Part shown: positions 42,195 to 50,970 of the stretch, in pieces
Layout of the letters: each line of letters starts with the position of its first letter
Position numbering within the stretch: position 1 is the first letter of the stretch
Assembly: GCA_018669005.1 (NCBI GenBank)
Contig: JABJAL010000056.1
Location: 1 to 50,970, forward strand
Source of the DNA: Nitrospinaceae bacterium
Lineage (GTDB): Bacteria; UBA8248
Direction: 5' to 3'
Length of the DNA stretch: 50,970 bases
Translations under genes and position numbers: made by a program
The notes under the pieces: generated by a model
Database searches by the model: none
Told to the model about the DNA's origin: nothing
Seen by the model: the letters and a program-made list of their open reading frames with translations, nothing else

Positions 42195-43169
42195 ATGGTT
42201 TCGCGAAGATTTCCACCATGGCTCGTCAAGCGGCTTCCCGCACCGAGCAAAGCGCATGACGTAAAGACCCTGATGCGCAGGAAAAGCCTATTCACGGTTT
42301 GCGAGGAGGCGCGTTGCCCCAACCTGTTTGAGTGTTTTGAGCAGGGGACGGCGACCTTCATGATTGGCGGCGATATTTGCACGCGAACTTGTGGTTATTG
42401 CGCGGTGGAAAAAGGCGAGCCTGCCCCACTGGACACGGACGAGCCTCGGCACGTTGGCGAGGCGGCTGCGAGCCTCAATTTGCATCATGTGGTTGTCACC
42501 ATGGTGAACCGAGACGATCTGCTCGACGGTGCGGCCTCTCATGTCGTCGAGACCATTGGGGCGATTCGCGAAAATCTATCCAAGGCGACAGTCGAAGTTT
42601 TGGTGTCTGATTTTATGGGAAATTACGGGGCAGTCGAAACGGTAGTGAATGCCAGGCCGGATGTGTTTAATCACAACATCGAAACCGTTCATCGCTTGTT
42701 CAAGAAAACGCGCCCCCGGGGTGATTATGAGCGCTCCCTTCGGGTAATTGGCATGGCGCGGGAGATTGATCCCACAATGACCACAAAAAGTGGGGTAATG
42801 GTCGGCATGGGAGAGACCGAAGAGGATGTAATGGCGCTAATGGAAGATCTGCGAGCGCCTGAGGTAGATTGTCAGATCATGACTATCGGTCAGTATTTGC
42901 AGCCCCGTAAAAAAGCTATCCCGGTTGCCGAATATATTCATCCCGACACCTTTGAGCGTTATCGTGTCGCAGGGCAGGAGAAGGGATTTGCACATGTATT
43001 TGCAGGGCCCTTCGTTAGAAGCTCCTATAACGCCCGCGAGGCGATGCTGGCGGGCCAGGGCGCGAGCGGCGGCGAGAATGGGGCAGGAGACCCCGAGGGC
43101 CGCTCATTCATGACGGAAGACATGTCGGGCCAAAACGTGGCCGTCGGTATGCTCCCGATATATCCCTGA
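42195..43169 (+). CDS. lipA: Lipoyl synthase
   Basis: A 324-residue radical SAM enzyme that inserts sulfur into octanoyl-lipoyl domains. The auxiliary cluster motif is CEEARCPNLFEC, the radical SAM motif is CTRTCGYC, and the C-terminal RSSYNA supplies the serine ligand of the auxiliary cluster. The usual lipoyl synthase motif VVVTMVNRDDLLDGAASH is present. AGAGGA lies upstream of the ATG. Its product would serve the E2 protein at 3183 and the glycine cleavage system. An aminotransferase gene follows 12 bases later. A lipB gene is not in view. Confidence 0.95.
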   Translation: MVSRRFPPWLVKRLPAPSKAHDVKTLMRRKSLFTVCEEARCPNLFECFEQGTATFMIGGDICTRTCGYCAVEKGEPAPLDTDEPRHVGEAAASLNLHHVVVTMVNRDDLLDGAASHVVETIGAIRENLSKATVEVLVSDFMGNYGAVETVVNARPDVFNHNIETVHRLFKKTRPRGDYERSLRVIGMAREIDPTMTTKSGVMVGMGETEEDVMALMEDLRAPEVDCQIMTIGQYLQPRKKAIPVAEYIHPDTFERYRVAGQEKGFAHVFAGPFVRSSYNAREAMLAGQGASGGENGAGDPEGRSFMTEDMSGQNVAVGMLPIYP

Positions 43170-43181
43170 AGGCGAAAGAGA

Positions 43182-44378
43182 ATGCACGAATTTCAAAGAA
43201 TCACTCGCCTGCCGCCTTATGTGTTCGCGGCCGTGGACGAGCTTAAACTAGCCGCCCGCCACCGGGGGGAGGATGTCATCGACTTCGGGATGGGAAATCC
43301 CGATCTTGCCACCCCTCCGCATATCGTCGAAAAACTAGTCGAGGCAGCCTCGAACCCTCGAAACCATCGCTACAGCGCCTCGCGAGGCATCACCAAGCTC
43401 AGAAAGGCTATCTCCGACTGGTATGGCCGCCGTTTCGATGTTGATATCGACCACGACAGGGAGGCCATCGTCTCCATTGGCGCCAAGGAGGGGATATCCC
43501 ACCTCTGCCTCGCCATCACGAACCCGGGCGATCTCGTCATGGTGCCGAGTCCGACCTATCCGATTCACACTTACGCCATCGTATTGGCAAACGGAAACGT
43601 GGTTCATGTGCCCCTCGCGCAGGGAGATGATTTTTTTGACAACCTGATTGAGGTAATGGGTCCGATATGGCCCAAACCCAAAATTTTGATCCTGAGCTTT
43701 CCGCACAATCCGACGACCGTGTGTGTCGATCTCGATTTTTTTGAAAAGGTGGTGGCTTTTGCCAAAGAGCACAACCTGATCGTCATACATGATTTTGCTT
43801 ATGCCGATCTAGGTTTCGACGGTTATCAACCACCCAGCATGCTTGAGGTGCCCGGCGCCAAGGATGTGGGTGTCGAGCTTTTCTCGCTATCAAAAAGCTA
43901 TTCGATGCCCGGCTGGCGCATCGGATTTGTCGTAGGAAATCCCGAAATCATCGCCGCCCTTCGCCGGATCAAAAGCTATCTCGACTACGGCGCCTTCCAG
44001 CCAATTCAGATAGCCTCGATAATCGCCCTGAATGGTCCGCAGGATTGCGTTGAAGACATGCGGGCAACCTACCAGAACCGCCGGGACGTTCTATGCGACG
44101 GACTCGCAAGAATCGGCTGGAATGTTCAGAAGCCCAAAGGAACCATGTTCGTTTGGGCAGAGATTCCCGATCAATTCAAGGAAATGGGCTCGCTCAACTT
44201 CGCAACCCATCTGCTTAAAGAAACCAACGTGGCCGTTGCTCCAGGCATGGGGTTCGGTGAGCTTGGTGACACGCACGTCCGCTTTGCGCTGGTAGAAAAC
44301 GAGCATAGAATCCGCCAGGCAATGAGGAACCTTCGCCCTGTGTTTCGCACTAACTCCTCGGACTTGCCTTCGGATTAG
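43182..44378 (+). CDS. PLP-dependent class I/II aminotransferase, AlaC-like
   Basis: A 398-residue fold-type I aminotransferase. It begins [47 protein letters not shown], very like AlaC/YfdZ alanine transaminases. The PLP lysine is in [15 protein letters not shown], and SFPHNPTT and [12 protein letters not shown] bind cofactor and substrate. Position between lipA and hom suggests a role in amino acid synthesis, either alanine or another keto acid. An alternative is an LL-diaminopimelate-type enzyme feeding lysine, given lysC downstream. Confidence 0.88.
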   Translation: MHEFQRITRLPPYVFAAVDELKLAARHRGEDVIDFGMGNPDLATPPHIVEKLVEAASNPRNHRYSASRGITKLRKAISDWYGRRFDVDIDHDREAIVSIGAKEGISHLCLAITNPGDLVMVPSPTYPIHTYAIVLANGNVVHVPLAQGDDFFDNLIEVMGPIWPKPKILILSFPHNPTTVCVDLDFFEKVVAFAKEHNLIVIHDFAYADLGFDGYQPPSMLEVPGAKDVGVELFSLSKSYSMPGWRIGFVVGNPEIIAALRRIKSYLDYGAFQPIQIASIIALNGPQDCVEDMRATYQNRRDVLCDGLARIGWNVQKPKGTMFVWAEIPDQFKEMGSLNFATHLLKETNVAVAPGMGFGELGDTHVRFALVENEHRIRQAMRNLRPVFRTNSSDLPSD

Positions 44379-44407
44379 GCATATCTTCAACCTTTGATAG
44401 AGAAATC

Positions 44408-45730
44408 ATGGAAAAAATAAAAATTGGCATCTTGGGCCTTGGAACTGTGGGCACCGGTGTTGTTCATCTACTTGAGGAGCAACGCGATTTGATAACGAGG
44501 CGGCTTGGCGTGGAAGTGTCCGTCACCCGTATCGCCGACAGGAGTGCGGCCCGCAAAAGCGCCAAAGGCGTGGCGCCCGAGAATTTGAACACCGATGCCG
44601 AGGGGCTGATTGACGATCCCGAAATCGATATCGTCGCCGAACTCATTGGCGGCACAGACGACGCCCGCACCCACATTCTTCGGGCTCTGGGCAATGGGAA
44701 GCCCGTGGTTACCGCGAACAAGGCTGTGCTCGCAGTGCATGGAGAGGAAATTTTTGCGCTGGCAGAAAAAGCCGGTTGCCCGCTCGGATATGAAGCTTCC
44801 GTCGCCGGCGGCATTCCTATCGTACGTAACCTGCGCGAGGCATTTGCCGCCGACCGCATCGAGGGTATCTCAGGCATCTTGAACGGAACCTGCAACTACA
44901 TCCTCACGGCGATGAGCGAGGAGGGCGCTGCCTTTGATGAAACGCTCAAAACCGCCCAGGAACTCGGATATGCCGAGGCCGACCCATCGTTCGATATTGA
45001 CGGGGTCGATGCGAGCCACAAGATTGCCATTCTTGCCAACCTTGCCTACGGAACGCCTGTTGATATCGATGCCATCCCGTGCGAGGGCATCCGGAAGATC
45101 AGTGACGTAGACATTTCGTTCGCGCGCGAGTTGGGTTTTCGAGTGAAACTCATCGCAATTGCCAGGGAGACGGACGGGAAGCTCGACATCAGGGTTCATC
45201 CTGCCATGCTTCCCGAGGGGCACCCCCTCTCACAGGTGGGCGGGGTGTTCAACGCCATTGCTGTATCAGCCGTTAACGCAGGGCCCCAGGCCTTTGTCGG
45301 ACAAGGGGCAGGCTCGGCGGCCACCGCCAGCGCTGTCGTGGGAGACATCGTGGAAATCGCCAGGTGGCTCAGAAGCGGGAGCCATTCGCGCCTTCCGGCC
45401 GCAGCGTTTCTACCCGACTCGCGCAAACGCCTCCCAATCCTATCCCCTAAAGAGGTGCGGACACCGTTCTATCTTCGTTTTTCGGCCCTCGATCTCCCCG
45501 GTGTTTTGAGCCGCATCACAGGCGTCTTCGGTAACCATGAGATTGGTCTCGAAACCATCGTCCAAAAAGGCAGAGCCGAGCGCGACGACCATGTGCCCCT
45601 CGTCATCATGACTTATGAGGCCGCAGAGGAGGCCATGCAGGCTGCCCTCAAGGAGATACTCGCCCTCGATGTCGTCACCCCAGAATATTCACTTGTTCGA
45701 GTCGAATCCGACGGCACGAAGTTCGCCTAA
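44408..45730 (+). CDS. hom: Homoserine dehydrogenase
   Basis: A 440-residue NAD(P)H enzyme that makes homoserine from aspartate semialdehyde. The Rossmann motif is GLGTVGTGVVHLL, the catalytic core has GGIPIVRNLREA and GILNGTCNYILTAM. A C-terminal ACT domain (about 355-430, FSALDLPGVLSRITGVFGNHEIGLETIVQKG) indicates feedback control, usually by threonine. It is followed by the iPGM-like gene 27 bases on and by lysC. Confidence 0.96.
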   Translation: MEKIKIGILGLGTVGTGVVHLLEEQRDLITRRLGVEVSVTRIADRSAARKSAKGVAPENLNTDAEGLIDDPEIDIVAELIGGTDDARTHILRALGNGKPVVTANKAVLAVHGEEIFALAEKAGCPLGYEASVAGGIPIVRNLREAFAADRIEGISGILNGTCNYILTAMSEEGAAFDETLKTAQELGYAEADPSFDIDGVDASHKIAILANLAYGTPVDIDAIPCEGIRKISDVDISFARELGFRVKLIAIARETDGKLDIRVHPAMLPEGHPLSQVGGVFNAIAVSAVNAGPQAFVGQGAGSAATASAVVGDIVEIARWLRSGSHSRLPAAAFLPDSRKRLPILSPKEVRTPFYLRFSALDLPGVLSRITGVFGNHEIGLETIVQKGRAERDDHVPLVIMTYEAAEEAMQAALKEILALDVVTPEYSLVRVESDGTKFA

Positions 45731-45757
45731 GCATAAAAAGCCGTTAGGGAGTTCATC

Positions 45758-47005
45758 TTGAAGCGCCTTGTCGTCCTTGGCTGCGGAATCGCCGCAGAGA
45801 GTCTTCCCGATTTCGAGGGCCGCACCCCCCTGGAGGCCGCAGAAACGCCATTCCTGGTCAAGCTGGCCTCGCTCGGCGAGGTCGGCGGCTGGGCGGCGAC
45901 ACGTCCCGGCACATGGTCCGGCCCTGAGGCCACGCTCTCAGAATTTTATGGAATAAACGATAACCTACCCAGGGGGCCCCTTGAGGCCGTGAGTTTTGGC
46001 ATCGAAATGGGAGAAGGGGATATTGCCTTTCGGGCGAACTATGTTTGCTTAAGGCCTGGCACGACCAGCGTCCTGATGTTCGACGCCGCCGGATGTGGAG
46101 TTTCCGATGAGGATGGGGCGAGCATCACGGCTCATCTCAATGAAAACATTTTGTCCGATCCCGACGAGGAGATTCGTATCATTTCGCTTGGCGGCTATCG
46201 GGCCCTCCTGACCTACCGAAAACCTGGATTTAACGTGGCGAGCCAGTCCATGTCCGCTTTTTCTCCCCCTCATGAAATTATGGGCCAGCCCATCGGAGAT
46301 CATCTCCCCACCCTGGATGAGGCGAGGCGCTTCGTCCACATTGTAAACGACTCGCAAATGATTTTGGCCACGCATCCGGGCTTGAAGCAAAAACAAGAAA
46401 CCGCCATGTTCGCTGCCAACAGCCTTTGGCTCTGGGGCGGAGGGGTGCTCCCGCACATCACGCCACTCTCTCAACTTATAGGGACCCCAAGCGCCGCCAT
46501 GGTGTCTAATTGCCGCGTTGCCCTGGGACTGGGCCGCCTTGGTGGTGCCCAGGTGCGGCAGCCATCCGAAACAGGCACGGCAGGCAGAGCAGAAATGGTG
46601 AGAGCTACAAGAGAGGCCCTTCGAGAAAACGATTTTGTCATGCTCTGCATTGATGACCCGGCCGAGGCGATGATGGCCTCAAATTTCGAGGGCCTCACCG
46701 CATCAATGGAAGCTCTCGACAGAGAAGTCATCGGGCCGCTCATGGAAGACCCGGGAGGTGGGGAGCCATGCCGCATACTCGTAATGTCCGATAGGGTGGG
46801 CTCGCTCGACCCCTCACCATGGGCGCTGGCCGAGTGGCGCGCCGGAGAGCTTCATCCGCCCAAGCTGCCGGGGGGGCTCTCTGGCCTCTGGAGGAAGTTC
46901 ACCAACACGCCAGCCCCTCGGGCGGACGCATTCAGCGAAAAATTATGCGAGAATCGGGCCCCGTTATCGGGCAAGGCGATGCGCGCCCGTCTTATGTCGG
47001 CGTGA
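45758..47005 (+). CDS. iPGM/ApgM-fold protein with lost metal site, in homoserine kinase position
   Basis: A 415-residue protein of the ApgM-type phosphoglycerate mutase family (alkaline phosphatase superfamily). Conserved landmarks are FEGRTPLEAAETPFLVKLASLG and GPLEAVSFGIEMGEGDIAFRANYVCL. Relatives next to hom are sometimes predicted to replace homoserine kinase. The usual metal ligands are absent: GDG at the start is GCG (C9), GSD near 55 is SGPE, the DEAGHD segment near 290 is AEAMMASN and the DH in the late motif is DR. It therefore looks catalytically altered or inactive. The TTG start has GGGAG six bases upstream. It sits between hom and lysC in one operon. Confidence 0.78.
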   Translation: MKRLVVLGCGIAAESLPDFEGRTPLEAAETPFLVKLASLGEVGGWAATRPGTWSGPEATLSEFYGINDNLPRGPLEAVSFGIEMGEGDIAFRANYVCLRPGTTSVLMFDAAGCGVSDEDGASITAHLNENILSDPDEEIRIISLGGYRALLTYRKPGFNVASQSMSAFSPPHEIMGQPIGDHLPTLDEARRFVHIVNDSQMILATHPGLKQKQETAMFAANSLWLWGGGVLPHITPLSQLIGTPSAAMVSNCRVALGLGRLGGAQVRQPSETGTAGRAEMVRATREALRENDFVMLCIDDPAEAMMASNFEGLTASMEALDREVIGPLMEDPGGGEPCRILVMSDRVGSLDPSPWALAEWRAGELHPPKLPGGLSGLWRKFTNTPAPRADAFSEKLCENRAPLSGKAMRARLMSA

Positions 47006-47041
47006 AATCGTTTTTATATATTTTTTAGACGAGAATTCCAC

Positions 47042-48250
47042 ATGGCACTTGTCGTACAAAAATTTGGCGGCACATCGGTGGCCGACATCGACCGCATTAA
47101 AAAGGTCGCCTCGCGTGTGGCCTCGGCTCGCCAGAAATGGGATGAGGTTATCGTTGTCGTCAGCGCCATGGCCGGTGATACCGACCGCCTCATTGGAATG
47201 GCGAAAGAACTATCAGACGACCCGGAGGGCCGCGAAATTGATCTGCTTCTCGCCTCGGGTGAGCGAATCACGAGCGCCCTTCTTGCCATAGCGCTTGAGG
47301 GTCTCGGCGTTTCAGCCATCTCGCTCACCGGAAGCCAGGCGGGCATTATGACCGAGGGGGCGCACACCCGCGCCCGCGTTCGCACGATTCAGCCTAAAAG
47401 GATCAGGCGAGAGCTTGAGGAGGGCCGGGTTGTCATCGCCGCTGGTTTTCAGGGCGTCGATCAACTCAATGAAGAGCAAACCCTGGGCCGGGGCGGCTCG
47501 GATTTAACGGCAGTGGCTCTCGCTGCCGCACTTGAGGCCGACTTGTGCGAAATTTACACCGACGTAAAGGGCGTTTACACGGCAGACCCCCGGATCGCCC
47601 CTCGCGCCAAGCTTCTTGAGAAGATATCTTATGACGAGATGATGGAGCTTGCCTCGTTGGGGGCGAAAGTTCTACAGTCGCGCTCGGTCGATCTTGCGGC
47701 CAAACATAAGTTGCAACTCGTCGTTCGCTCATCGTTTGACGAGGGGGAGGGCACCTTGATCACGCCGGATGAAGCTGGATTCGAAGCCCCCGCCGTTAAC
47801 GGCGTGAGCTGCGATAAAAAACAATCTAAAATTACCGCCCTGGGCGTTGCTGACCGCCCGGGTATCGCCGCATCGCTGTTTGGCTCCCTGGCCGAGAAAT
47901 CCATTGCCGTCGATATGATCGTCCAGAACGTCAGCGAGGAGGGATTGACCGACATTTCGATTACCGTCAACAGTGATGCCGCCGCCGAGGCCGAACGCAT
48001 TATGCAGGAAACGCATGGCTCTTTTGGCGCGCGCAAGATTCTTCGGGACGATAGCGTAGCCAAGGTCTCGGTCGTCGGCATCGGCATGAAAAGCCAGGCG
48101 GGCGTCGCATCGCGCACCTTCGCCGCCCTTGCGCGCGATAGAATTAACATCATGATGATCTCGACCTCTGAAATTTCAATCTCGGTTATTGTCGAGGAAA
48201 AACAGGCCGAGGAGGCCACCCGCTCGCTTCACCGGGAATTTATTGAATGA
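47042..48250 (+). CDS. lysC: Aspartate kinase
   Basis: A 402-residue aspartokinase, the first step to lysine, threonine and methionine. The kinase N-terminus is [16 protein letters not shown] and the catalytic region has [27 protein letters not shown]. Two C-terminal ACT domains (about 265-400, [34 protein letters not shown] and [34 protein letters not shown]) bind lysine or threonine. The stop overlaps the glyQ start in ATGA. Confidence 0.96.
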   Translation: MALVVQKFGGTSVADIDRIKKVASRVASARQKWDEVIVVVSAMAGDTDRLIGMAKELSDDPEGREIDLLLASGERITSALLAIALEGLGVSAISLTGSQAGIMTEGAHTRARVRTIQPKRIRRELEEGRVVIAAGFQGVDQLNEEQTLGRGGSDLTAVALAAALEADLCEIYTDVKGVYTADPRIAPRAKLLEKISYDEMMELASLGAKVLQSRSVDLAAKHKLQLVVRSSFDEGEGTLITPDEAGFEAPAVNGVSCDKKQSKITALGVADRPGIAASLFGSLAEKSIAVDMIVQNVSEEGLTDISITVNSDAAAEAERIMQETHGSFGARKILRDDSVAKVSVVGIGMKSQAGVASRTFAALARDRINIMMISTSEISISVIVEEKQAEEATRSLHREFIE

Positions 48251-49254
48251 GCACCGCCGAAACTTTTCAGGACGTCATCCTTCGCCTCCAGGATTTCTGG
48301 GCTGCCAGGGGTTGCGTCATCCAGCAGCCCTACGACATCGAAGTAGGCGCCGGGACAATGAATCCGGCGACGTTTCTGCGTGCGCTGGGCCCGGAGCCCT
48401 GGCGAGTGGCCTACGTCGAGCCAAGCAGAAGGCCCACCGATGGGCGCTATGGTGAAAACCCGAACCGCCTCCAGCACTATTATCAGTTTCAGGTGATCTT
48501 GAAGCCCTCGCCGCTTGAGGTGCAGGAGCTATATCTCGACAGCCTGAAAGCGCTGGGCATCGAGCCGCTTGATCATGACATCCGTTTTGTCGAGGACGAT
48601 TGGGAGTCGCCCAACCTGGGCGCCTGGGGCCTCGGCTGGGAGGTATGGCTTGATGGCATGGAGGTCACGCAGTTTACCTACTTCCAGCAGGTGGGTGGCC
48701 TCGACCTTGATCTTGTATCGGCCGAGCTGACCTATGGCGTCGAGCGCATCGCGATGTACCTTCAGAAAAAAGAATCGGTCTACGACCTTGTTTGGTCGCG
48801 CGACCCCGACACGGGAGAGGAAGTCACCTACCGTGACGTTCACCACCAGAGCGAGGTCGAGTTCAGCCATTACAATTTCAATGAATCTGACGTTGACCTG
48901 AATTTCAAGGCCTTTGACATGTATGAGGCCGAGGGCTTTAAGCTCATCGAGAAAAAGCTGACGCTTCCGGCCTACGACCAGGCGCTCAAATGCTCGCACG
49001 TATTTAATCTCCTTGATGCTCGGGGGGCAATCGGGGTGAGCGAGCGGGCGCGCTATATCGGGCGCATCAGAAAGCTCGCCCGCGCCTGCGCCGAGGGTTA
49101 TATCGCCTCGCGCCTAGAGGCTGGCTTTACCTTGATAAAAGATGATGCCGAGCGCGAGCACCAGATTGCTGAATACACAAAAAAGCTCGCTCCCGCTGAT
49201 GAAAGCGAAGGCGGAAAGAAGAAAAAGAAGAAAAAAGCCGGTGCGGCTTCCTGA
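48247..49254 (+). CDS. glyQ: Glycyl-tRNA synthetase alpha subunit
   Basis: A 335-residue alpha chain of the tetrameric GlyRS. It has the family start [46 protein letters not shown] and [29 protein letters not shown]. The C-terminal KKKKKKK-rich tail is unusual for length. The ATG overlaps the lysC stop, so translation is probably coupled. The beta subunit gene follows 35 bases later. Confidence 0.97.
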   Translation: MSTAETFQDVILRLQDFWAARGCVIQQPYDIEVGAGTMNPATFLRALGPEPWRVAYVEPSRRPTDGRYGENPNRLQHYYQFQVILKPSPLEVQELYLDSLKALGIEPLDHDIRFVEDDWESPNLGAWGLGWEVWLDGMEVTQFTYFQQVGGLDLDLVSAELTYGVERIAMYLQKKESVYDLVWSRDPDTGEEVTYRDVHHQSEVEFSHYNFNESDVDLNFKAFDMYEAEGFKLIEKKLTLPAYDQALKCSHVFNLLDARGAIGVSERARYIGRIRKLARACAEGYIASRLEAGFTLIKDDAEREHQIAEYTKKLAPADESEGGKKKKKKKAGAAS

Positions 49255-49289
49255 TATCAAAATGTTGAACATCCATCCTAGAGGTTGAG

Positions 49290-50970
49290 TTGGGCAAAGA
49301 ACTGTTGTTTGAAATTGGTTGCGAGGAAATCCCCTCGGCCTACATGACGGGCATGCTCGCTGCGCTAAAAGAGCGGGCCGAGGCGTCCTTTAAAGAGGCG
49401 CGTCTTGATTTCGAGGGCCTCACCGTCATGGGCACCCCCCGGCGGCTCGTTCTTCACGTTGCCGACCTTGCCGAGCAACAATCACCATTGAAAGAAGAGA
49501 TTTTTGGGCCCCCTGTCAAAAACGCATTTGACGACGATGGCAATCCCAACAAGGCTGCCCTAGGCTTCGCCAAGACCAGCGGCGTTGAGGTCTCCCAGCT
49601 TCAAAGAGTAGATACCCCCAAGGGCGAGCGGTTGATGTTTTTAATGGAAGATGAGGGGGAAGAGGTCGGGAGTATTCTTTCCGCTAGGGTTTTATATCCG
49701 TTGATTCGAAATCTGCCGTCTCCAAAGTCAATGCGTTGGGGGAGTGGTCGGGTTCCATTCGTCAGGCCGATTCATTGGGTGCTGGCTTTATACGGCGGGA
49801 AGATTGTCCCTGAAATAAAGAGGGAGGGGATAGCTTCTTTACTCAATTTTCCCTACTTCAATAATTCTACCTTCGGTCACCGCTTCATGGCGCCCGAGGG
49901 GTTCACAGTCACAGGCTTCGATGACTACCTCATGAAACTCCGCGCCCACAAGGTCGAGCCCGTCGTTGACGACGGCGCGGGCGGAGGGCGTATCCCCCTC
50001 GTGCGCCGCGGGGTTGAAGAGGCGGCAGCTGGTGCCGGGGCAGAGCTTGCGGCGGATGTGGATGGCGTCGAGCGGCTGGTCGAAAAGGTGGCGCACCTTG
50101 TCGAATGGCCGATTCCGGTGACGTGTAGTTTCGAGGAGCGTTTTCTCGATCTGCCCGAGGAAGTGATTATCTCCACCTTGGAAACCCACCAGCGCTGCTT
50201 TGCGCTCAGGAAAAAAGGCGGCGGGGCGCTTGTCGCCAAATTCATTGGGGTGAGCAACACCGAGGCCAAGGATATGAAGGTGGTTGGCCAGGGCTACGCC
50301 CGGGTTGTGCGCGCCCGTTTAGAGGACGCCGAATTTTACTGGAAACAGGATCTCGAAACCCCGCTCGACGATATGGCCGAGAAACTAAAGGGCGTTGTTT
50401 ACCATCCCCGCCTCGGCACAAGCTGGGAGAAGACCGAGCGATTTCGGGCGCTTGCCAAATGGATTACGGCGGAACTTTTTCCGGGCGAAAAGGAACTCGT
50501 ACAACAGGTGGATAAGGCGGCGAGGCTCTGCAAGGCCGATCTGACCAGCGGCATGGTCTACGAGTTTCCCGAGTTGCAGGGCTTGATGGGCAGCCGCTAT
50601 GCCGAGCGGGCAGGGGTAGAGGCTGAGGTCTCAAATGCTATTTTTGAGCACTATCTGCCCCGGGGCGAGGGGGACGATCTGCCCTCGGGCGATGTGGGGG
50701 CGATTGTGGGCCTTGCTGACCGCATGGATACCCTGGCGGGAATGATTGGGCTGGGCTATGTTCCGAGTGGCTCAGAGGATCCTTATGCGCTGCGCAGGGC
50801 GGCGAACGGGATTAATCGGGTGCTTATCGCGCTTGGCTGCCGGATTTCATTGAACAAATTTGCTATTCAGGCGATGGTGCCACTGCTCGATAAATTCAAG
50901 GACGACAAAGAAACGGTAACGTCGCGATTAGCGGATTTCCTTCGTAATCGTGTCGGCGCGGGTCTGGCGC
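49290..50970 (+). CDS. glyS: Glycyl-tRNA synthetase beta subunit, 5' part
   Basis: The frame is open from a TTG at 49290 to the window edge, giving 560 codons of a chain of about 690. It starts LGKELLFEIGCEEIPSAYM, with GAGG five bases upstream of the TTG. It has PSPKSMRWGSGRVPFVRPIHWVLALYGGK and the STLETHQRCFAL and GVSNTEAKD motifs. A segment around 49650-49870 is more AT-rich and carries a short insert (about 9 residues) after GGKIVP relative to the usual family sequence. The C-terminal part lies beyond the window. Confidence 0.93.
   Translation, partial: MGKELLFEIGCEEIPSAYMTGMLAALKERAEASFKEARLDFEGLTVMGTPRRLVLHVADLAEQQSPLKEEIFGPPVKNAFDDDGNPNKAALGFAKTSGVEVSQLQRVDTPKGERLMFLMEDEGEEVGSILSARVLYPLIRNLPSPKSMRWGSGRVPFVRPIHWVLALYGGKIVPEIKREGIASLLNFPYFNNSTFGHRFMAPEGFTVTGFDDYLMKLRAHKVEPVVDDGAGGGRIPLVRRGVEEAAAGAGAELAADVDGVERLVEKVAHLVEWPIPVTCSFEERFLDLPEEVIISTLETHQRCFALRKKGGGALVAKFIGVSNTEAKDMKVVGQGYARVVRARLEDAEFYWKQDLETPLDDMAEKLKGVVYHPRLGTSWEKTERFRALAKWITAELFPGEKELVQQVDKAARLCKADLTSGMVYEFPELQGLMGSRYAERAGVEAEVSNAIFEHYLPRGEGDDLPSGDVGAIVGLADRMDTLAGMIGLGYVPSGSEDPYALRRAANGINRVLIALGCRISLNKFAIQAMVPLLDKFKDDKETVTSRLADFLRNRVGAGLA

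Overview
The window is one contiguous piece of a chromosome from an uncultured-type Gram-negative bacterium. Most genes are house-keeping genes in conserved operons with moderately high GC. The transcription/translation cluster order, a FlgM-like anti-sigma factor, a PilZ protein, separate glyQ/glyS genes and an AspRS with non-discriminating signature residues suggest a deltaproteobacteria-like, Nitrospinota/SAR324 or Tectomicrobia-type lineage. That placement is an inference; no 16S or other decisive marker is present.

Layout. 1-5126: 3' part of a UvrD/PcrA helicase, a flavin-reductase-like protein, a cytochrome b561, an orphan dihydrolipoamide acyltransferase (E2) and a PilZ protein. 5347-14471: the classic rimP-nusA-ylxR-infB-ylxP-rbfA-truB-rpsO-pnp cluster, with a terminator-like hairpin in front, a strong promoter before rpsO and a terminator after pnp. 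14495-15512: flgM and an unknown partner behind a sigma-54-like promoter. 15629-16981: a hydantoinase/dihydroorotase-type amidohydrolase.

17224-25063 is the most interesting part. It holds three genes that are broken in two by an in-frame UGA but continue in the same frame with conserved family sequence. Each UGA is followed at the right distance by a bacterial SECIS-like hairpin. They are an ArsM/UbiE-type methyltransferase (Sec205) and two paralogous OsmC-like proteins (Sec84 and Sec85, each with a conserved second Cys). After the UGA the two OsmC genes are 42/44 identical in DNA over a hairpin closely resembling E. coli fdhF SECIS, although their proteins have diverged elsewhere. Between them lie a TIGR04282-type glycosyltransferase (a family associated with arsenosugar and rSAM/selenodomain loci), a CoxG-like SRPBCC protein, a Cys-type OsmC protein, a broken MmgE/PrpD gene between inverted repeats, a degenerate repeat tract and an AT-rich pentapeptide-repeat membrane protein. 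I interpret this as an accessory selenium/arsenic/thiol-chemistry island that depends on Sec machinery (selA, selB, selC, selD) outside the window. UGA also ends ordinary genes here, so the code is not simply reassigned.

25236-35378: a zinc-type dehydrogenase lacking the usual first catalytic Cys, a small zinc ribbon, fxsA, a double-GNAT protein, hisS, a CobB sirtuin, a ThDP enzyme, a membrane-anchored coiled-coil protein and comEC with a degenerate metallo-beta-lactamase domain. 35582-42072: aspS, era, rpsU, recO, argS and a SPOR protein. 42131-50970: an operon lipA - aminotransferase - hom - iPGM-like protein - lysC - glyQ - glyS (cut by the window end). Its iPGM-like member sits where a homoserine kinase would be expected but has lost most metal-binding residues of its superfamily.
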